Assembly (NCBI GenBank): GCA_018713805.1
Contig: DVOF01000128.1
Coordinates: 1 to 11,091 of the forward strand
Direction of reading: 5' to 3'
DNA length: 11,091 bases
From: Candidatus Aphodoplasma excrementigallinarum
GTDB taxonomy: Bacteria > Bacillota > Clostridia > UBA1381 > UMGS1253
Shown in pieces: positions 6,533 through 11,091 of this stretch. Numbering within the stretch: position 1 is the first letter of the stretch; every line of letters begins with the position of its first letter. The notes under the pieces were generated by a model, which searched no databases, was not told where the DNA came from, and worked only from the letters and a program-made list of their open reading frames with translations. The position numbers were made by a program, and so were the translations under genes.

Positions 6533-9500
6533 ATGCAGAGCAAAAGAGCACTGTCACTTTTGTTGAGTTTGATTATGCTGATTACTATGCTGCCGGTGCA
6601 GGTGGGGCTTGCAGCGGACGGCGAGAAGGGGCACCGCCTGGTGTACGTCCATGCAGGCGGCGAAAAAGTGCAGGAAACCGTAGACGTCAGCACGGTGTAC
6701 CGGGATGAAACGGCAAATGTGTATTTAGCAGTGGATGACCCGAACAAAAGCGAGATTGCCGGCGGCGCCTATACGGAGCCGCAGTATAACATGAACGGAT
6801 ATACGGTCACGTTTTACTTTGACCCGGCGTTTTTTGACTACGAAAACGCCGACCGTCCCATCGACTATACAGTCCCGACGGACGGCGCGGGTGAGTCGGG
6901 CGCCGTCCAGGTCGGACCGGATGGGGAGCCGGTCACAGAGGCGGAGGTCGGGTATTATATCCATCGTTATGGCAGCGGCACAGCGACGGTAAACGGCAAG
7001 GAGTATAAAACGGCCTATGCGACGATCCTGTTTAGCGGGAATTACCTGCCCGAAAAGCAGGCGGACGAGCTTTGGTACAATTTGTGCCGTTTGCCGCTCA
7101 AACCGCTCAAAACAGGACGGACGGAGGTGTTTATCGCCGTCGATTCGGTCGGCGAGGATGAAATAAACCATCAGTACGACCTGGAGCTTCTGGCAAAGAA
7201 TACGCCCGATGCGGAGGAAGACTATTCCCCGACCTTCACATACGACGTAAGAAACGGCGGGTACCATACCATTGTGATCGAAGACAAGTCAAGGCCGGCT
7301 GCTCCGGCAGCAAGCCCGGTTGCCGGCAGCTATACGGAGACGCAGTACGTTTCCCTTTCGGTCGGCGAGCCGGGGTGCGAGATCTATTATTCGCTTGATG
7401 GGGAAAGCTTTATAAAATTTGACCCGCAAACCCCCATCGAGGTCGGGCATACCACGACCATCACCTGCTACGCAGAACGGGCTTCCGACGGCAAGAGGAG
7501 CAACACGGTAAGCTATACATATGAAATCCTCCCGTCCCCGCCGGTCCTGTTTGATGCAGAGCACAACCCCATTCCAAATACATATCAAAGCGACGCGCCC
7601 TTCCGCGTTTACGTCTCCGACCAAAATACGTTCGGGGATATTTCCGACGGGAGCGAGGTCTATTATACCTTTTCCCAGAGCCTTGACGCAGAAAACCCGG
7701 AAATCATCGAGGGGGCAGGCGACCCGGAAACACAGTGGGTAAAGGTCCCGAAGCCGGCGGAGTACCAGTATATCGACATTCGTGAAACGTGCGTTGTCCG
7801 GCTGGTCACGCAAAAGGGCGGATCCTTCAGCGAGGCCGCGTGGTACCAGTTCGGTATCAGGCCGGCAGATGTCACAGCCACGCCGGGCAGCGGCGTATAC
7901 GGCCAGAAAACGGACGTTGTGCTGACAACGCAGACGGTGGGCGCGGAAATCTATTACACCTTAGACGGCAGCGACCCGCGGGGGAGCGGCGGTATCCTGT
8001 ATACCGGCACACCGCTGCCGCTGTATAAGGACACGACGCTTCGCGCGGCGGCGAAATACGCCGGCGTATACAGCAATGTGACGTCTTATTACTATATGTT
8101 CGATACGGTTGACGACTACGGCGTGGACGCCTTTTACCCATCGGGCGTGTATGAGGACAGCGTGCAGGTAACATTGCTTGCGCAGAACCCGGACTACACG
8201 GTTTACTATTCGCTGGACGGCGGCGCGACCTTTACGCCGTATGCGACAGGCGAAATATTGACGTTTACCGAGGACACGGACCTGGTCGCCTATGCGCAGG
8301 GCGGCAATGGCGGCAGGGGGGAGCAGTACCGCTTTACGTATCGAATCAAGCCGGCACCGCCTGCGTTTGCACCGGAGGCTACGCAGTTTACAAACACCGG
8401 CAAGGTAACAGTTTACCGCACGCAGACAGACGACAGCTACGCGCTGTTTTACACCACCGACGGCTCCGACCCAATTACCAATGGGATACAGGCGGACGGT
8501 GACTATGCCGAAGTTGATATCACAGACTATACGGTCATTTCCGCCGTTACGGTAAAGGACGGCGCGTATTCCAGCGTCGTCGCGCATTCCTACGACATTG
8601 TTGCCACGAAGCCGGCAAGGCCGCTGGCAACGCTTACGCCGGGGGTTTACACCATCACGCCCGAGGGCGGGCCGTATACGACGCAGTTTATGCCGGTTCC
8701 CAATGGGACAAAAATTTATTATACCATCAGCCATGACGGCGAAGCGCTTGCCGACCCTGTCCCCGGGGCGGAGGGGACCGTGGAATACGTCCCCGGCGAC
8801 GAGGTTGCCGTTCGCGGCAGGACGACAATTAAAGCGGTGGCGGTCAACGCGTTCAACGCCAGAGGCGACATCGGGATTTTTGACTATACCGTCGTCCCGC
8901 AGGCGCCTTCCGCGCCGCCGTCGGCAACCGTTTCGGGCGGGCTCCCCGTTGTCCCAGTTACGGCCGTTACGGGAAGTACGATAATTTACGACGTAAACGG
9001 GGTGGAAAATACCTTTGTGCTGGAGGACAGGACCGTGTTCTACATCGACACGGCGACCGGTAACGCGTACAAAGACAAGGCCTGCACCGAGCTTTTGGGG
9101 ACGGACAGCGGGCAGACGCTGGACGCACCCGCTACGCTCGCGATAAAGGCGGTGCTTGACGGTGTGGAAAGCGCGCAGAACCAGTTCCGGTATGACGTGT
9201 CGGACGACCCGGCAAGCATCTCCGCCCCATATGCGGACAAGGCCTCGGGGACGTACGGGCAGATCGCGGTGGATGCGGAGAACCACCTGCTGGTCGTATA
9301 CCTTTATCATATCGACGAGGGCGCAGAGATCGAGTACATGACCAACAATGACGGCGTGTGGAACGAGTATGACGGAAACGGCGTAAAACTGCGCGACGAC
9401 GCCGTATTGCAGGTCAGAGCGGTCAAAAACGGGAACTACAGCGGGGTGGGAAGCTACATCTATACCTTTGAGCCGCTTGCGCCCGTCATCACGCTCGCGT

Positions 9501-11091
9501 CCGGTACGTACAGCGAGGCGCAGTATGCCAGGATAAACCTCGACAGCCGTGCCCCGTCCGACCGGGAATACACAATCCTATACCGCAGGAACGGCGATAA
9601 AGACGATGTACGTTACACAGGCGCGGATATCCTTGTTGCGCACACCATGTCGCTGAAGGCCTATGTCATTGACGAACAGAGCGGGAAAATCAGCAAAAAT
9701 GCAATCAACTCCTATATCATCGACGCCTCCACGGCAAGCGGGAGCGTATATGTCGGCTACCCGTACGACCAGGGCACGCGCTACAGCGCAGATGTTATTG
9801 TGACGGCTCCGTATTCGGAGGGAATCAAGCTGCTGACCGCGAACCAAAACGCCGTAATCCACTATTACTACACGTACACAACCGAAGATGGGAAATCGGT
9901 GACAAGCAATAATATGATCTATGATAATGCGCCGGTTATCCCGTCGCCGTTTATGACCGGACTGCGGATAACGGCATGGCTGACTGATAGAGACGGCGTG
10001 GAGATTGAAGGCAGCAGGAAGACCTTCCCCTTTGAATTTGTAAAATTAAAGGTGCCGGAGCCATCGTTGGAGGAAACGGGGGAGATTGAATTTTCCTCCG
10101 GCACCAAGTATACGCTGATAAACGATTACCCGGACGATGAAACAGTCATATTGTATTACACGTTGGACGGCAGCGACCCCGCAGACGAAAGCAATGCAAA
10201 CAGGAAAGCATACGCCGGCGAGGAACTCACAATCACGGGCGCGACTACCATTAAAACGGTGTACTTCAGCGCTTGCGGGGTATGCGCAAACTGTAAGGAC
10301 GGTAACTTTTCCGCGTGCCTGGACGGCGTTTACGGCAATACCGGCGAGTTCAGGTACACAGTCCCGAGGCGCACAGGCGGCACCGGTGGCACGGGCACGA
10401 GGCCGCCGGTCGACAACACGTGCAAATACACCGTGGATATCTTTGGCAACGAGCATCCGACGCATATCGGCTATATCAGCGGCTACCCGGACGGCAGCGT
10501 GCAGGCCGACGGGCCTATCACCCGCGAAGAAATTGCGGCAGTCCTGTACCGTGTCAAGAATAAAACCTATGACGAGCCTGTCCCCACGACCGGTGACGTA
10601 TTTCTTGACGTCGGGATAGGGCGCTGGTCTGTTTCCGAAATCGAATATCTGGCGCATTACGGCATCATCAGCGGTTATCCGGACGGGGAATACAAGCCGG
10701 AGAGGAACCTGACCAGGGCGGAATTTGCGGCGCTGATCCGCCGTTTCGCAAAGCTTGAAGATACGGAAACGGAAAACGTCTTTCCAGATGTCGACGAGGG
10801 CCTTTGGGCATACGGCGACATTATGGCAATCAGTAAAGCGGGGCTGATAGAGGGGTATGAGGACGGCACGTTCCGCCCGGAAAACGAAATCACCCGCGCC
10901 GAGGTTATGACGATCATTAACAAAATGCTGGGACGGAACCCGTCTGAGCCGTATGTGAAAACCCTGGACTTTACCCCATACACCGACCTTGAGAAAAATC
11001 AGTGGTATTATGTCACGGTGCTCGAGGCAACCATTACGCATAATTATTATCTTGATGACGATGGCGTAGAGATCGAATGGGAAGATTATAA
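6533..11091 (+). CDS. Giant SLH surface protein with CHB_HEX_C-like repeats, 3' end outside the window
   Basis: The frame is open from ATG 6533 to the window edge: 1519 full codons plus two bases, no stop. GGCGGA at 6519-6524 gives an SD 8 nt upstream. Order of parts: signal peptide 1-27 (cleavage after GLA); cohesin-like beta domain about 34-245; about eleven repeats from 255 to 1276 resembling the C-terminal domain of chitobiase/beta-hexosaminidase (CHB_HEX_C); Gly/Thr linker 1282-1292; three SLH repeats about 1297-1470 with TREE (1330), TRAE (1394) and TRAE (1454); then an SLH-like tail with WYYVTVLEA. The repeat signature I-Y-Y-T-L-D-G-S-D-P is exact or nearly so near 473, 638 and 1208, and degenerate elsewhere. 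No catalytic domain is present. Likely a long wall-anchored stalk presenting the N-terminal domain (inference). The tail resembles the usual C-terminus of such proteins, so the stop is probably close. Cys residues are sparse except for a cluster at 1248-1262. Confidence 0.9.
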   Translation, partial: MQSKRALSLLLSLIMLITMLPVQVGLAADGEKGHRLVYVHAGGEKVQETVDVSTVYRDETANVYLAVDDPNKSEIAGGAYTEPQYNMNGYTVTFYFDPAFFDYENADRPIDYTVPTDGAGESGAVQVGPDGEPVTEAEVGYYIHRYGSGTATVNGKEYKTAYATILFSGNYLPEKQADELWYNLCRLPLKPLKTGRTEVFIAVDSVGEDEINHQYDLELLAKNTPDAEEDYSPTFTYDVRNGGYHTIVIEDKSRPAAPAASPVAGSYTETQYVSLSVGEPGCEIYYSLDGESFIKFDPQTPIEVGHTTTITCYAERASDGKRSNTVSYTYEILPSPPVLFDAEHNPIPNTYQSDAPFRVYVSDQNTFGDISDGSEVYYTFSQSLDAENPEIIEGAGDPETQWVKVPKPAEYQYIDIRETCVVRLVTQKGGSFSEAAWYQFGIRPADVTATPGSGVYGQKTDVVLTTQTVGAEIYYTLDGSDPRGSGGILYTGTPLPLYKDTTLRAAAKYAGVYSNVTSYYYMFDTVDDYGVDAFYPSGVYEDSVQVTLLAQNPDYTVYYSLDGGATFTPYATGEILTFTEDTDLVAYAQGGNGGRGEQYRFTYRIKPAPPAFAPEATQFTNTGKVTVYRTQTDDSYALFYTTDGSDPITNGIQADGDYAEVDITDYTVISAVTVKDGAYSSVVAHSYDIVATKPARPLATLTPGVYTITPEGGPYTTQFMPVPNGTKIYYTISHDGEALADPVPGAEGTVEYVPGDEVAVRGRTTIKAVAVNAFNARGDIGIFDYTVVPQAPSAPPSATVSGGLPVVPVTAVTGSTIIYDVNGVENTFVLEDRTVFYIDTATGNAYKDKACTELLGTDSGQTLDAPATLAIKAVLDGVESAQNQFRYDVSDDPASISAPYADKASGTYGQIAVDAENHLLVVYLYHIDEGAEIEYMTNNDGVWNEYDGNGVKLRDDAVLQVRAVKNGNYSGVGSYIYTFEPLAPVITLASGTYSEAQYARINLDSRAPSDREYTILYRRNGDKDDVRYTGADILVAHTMSLKAYVIDEQSGKISKNAINSYIIDASTASGSVYVGYPYDQGTRYSADVIVTAPYSEGIKLLTANQNAVIHYYYTYTTEDGKSVTSNNMIYDNAPVIPSPFMTGLRITAWLTDRDGVEIEGSRKTFPFEFVKLKVPEPSLEETGEIEFSSGTKYTLINDYPDDETVILYYTLDGSDPADESNANRKAYAGEELTITGATTIKTVYFSACGVCANCKDGNFSACLDGVYGNTGEFRYTVPRRTGGTGGTGTRPPVDNTCKYTVDIFGNEHPTHIGYISGYPDGSVQADGPITREEIAAVLYRVKNKTYDEPVPTTGDVFLDVGIGRWSVSEIEYLAHYGIISGYPDGEYKPERNLTRAEFAALIRRFAKLEDTETENVFPDVDEGLWAYGDIMAISKAGLIEGYEDGTFRPENEITRAEVMTIINKMLGRNPSEPYVKTLDFTPYTDLEKNQWYYVTVLEATITHNYYLDDDGVEIEWEDY
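7295..10360 (+). repeat. Array of about eleven CHB_HEX_C-like repeats in gene 3
   Basis: Each unit runs roughly 75-105 residues: a Pro-rich entry (often P-A-x-P), a G-x-Y strand, an I-Y-Y-T-x-D-G hairpin and a closing strand ending Y-x-Y/F. Signature hairpins sit near residues 284, 376, 473, 557, 638, 728, 817, 932, 1016, 1110 and 1208. Units 2, 7 and 10 are the most diverged. In known families this fold is a non-catalytic Ig/Fn3-like spacer that often occurs in tandem in secreted proteins. Confidence 0.7.
10274..10318 (+). other. Four-cysteine motif C-x2-C-x2-C-x7-C in the last repeat of gene 3
   Basis: Cys1248, Cys1251, Cys1254 and Cys1262 form a CGVCANCKDGNFSAC cluster inserted in the final CHB_HEX_C-like unit. 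The spacing is the same as the structural zinc lobe of medium-chain alcohol dehydrogenases. In an exported protein it could bind a metal or form disulfides. No dehydrogenase fold surrounds it. Confidence 0.6.
10430..10942 (+). other. SLH domain block of gene 3
   Basis: Residues 1300-1470 carry three SLH repeats, recognisable by G-Y-I/I-S-G-Y-P-D-G and TRAE-type motifs, the known ligands of pyruvylated secondary cell-wall polysaccharide. Two of three motifs are canonical TRAE and the first is TREE, so wall binding should be competent. Confidence 0.85.

Noticed and set aside
7961..9310. 449-codon open frame on the - strand
   Set aside because: It lies wholly antisense to the gene 3 frame, which carries a signal peptide and clear domain repeats. 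The antisense product is Arg/Val-rich with no recognisable domain, as expected of a shadow of GC-rich codons.
10274..10318. A real alcohol dehydrogenase domain in gene 3
   Set aside because: Only the four-Cys lobe matches. There is no Rossmann G-x-G-x-x-G segment or catalytic zinc site nearby, and the frame is continuous with surface repeats.
10046..11041. 331-codon open frame on the - strand
   Set aside because: It is antisense to the last CHB_HEX_C-like units and the SLH block of gene 3 and shows no features of its own.
1..11091. CRISPR array, tRNA, rRNA or insertion sequence
   Set aside because: No regularly spaced direct repeats, no cloverleaf or rRNA-like stretch, and no transposase-like frame or terminal inverted repeats were seen.

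Overview
The window is a stretch of cell-surface genes, all on the + strand, most likely from an anaerobic Gram-positive (Clostridia-type) bacterium. The reasons are three secreted proteins with signal peptides, two sets of S-layer homology (SLH) domains, two type I-like dockerins, good Shine-Dalgarno sites and moderately GC-rich coding sequence between AT-rich spacers. A gut lineage such as Christensenellales or Oscillospirales would fit, but the sequence alone does not settle this.

Layout: 1-220 is a non-coding leader with several inverted repeats. Gene 1 (221-2245) encodes signal peptide, cohesin-like beta domain, second beta domain, dockerin, fibronectin III, a Gly-rich linker with a collagen-like Gly-X-Y block, and three SLH domains. 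A probable rho-independent terminator follows (2256-2294). Gene 2 (2411-6406) encodes a 1331-residue secreted beta-solenoid protein: about seven ~30-residue repeats, then two duplicated right-handed beta-helix modules that each end in an NYWG motif, then beta-sandwich domains and a C-terminal dockerin. The 6407-6532 spacer holds two tandem hairpins, one with a 21-bp stem. Gene 3 starts at 6533 and runs off the right edge with no stop. Its 1519 visible codons encode a signal peptide, an N-terminal cohesin-like domain, about eleven chitobiase/hexosaminidase C-terminal-like (CHB_HEX_C) repeats and a C-terminal SLH block.

Working model (inference): genes 1 and 3 make SLH-anchored wall proteins with cohesin-like N-termini. 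Gene 2 makes a secreted beta-helix protein with a dockerin but no wall anchor of its own, which could be docked on the surface by a cohesin-like partner. No catalytic domain is recognisable in any of the three, so the set looks more like an adhesive or glycan-binding surface assembly than a classical enzyme-carrying cellulosome. The cohesin-like assignments come from pattern reading only; the dockerin, SLH, Fn3, CHB_HEX_C and beta-helix calls are much firmer.
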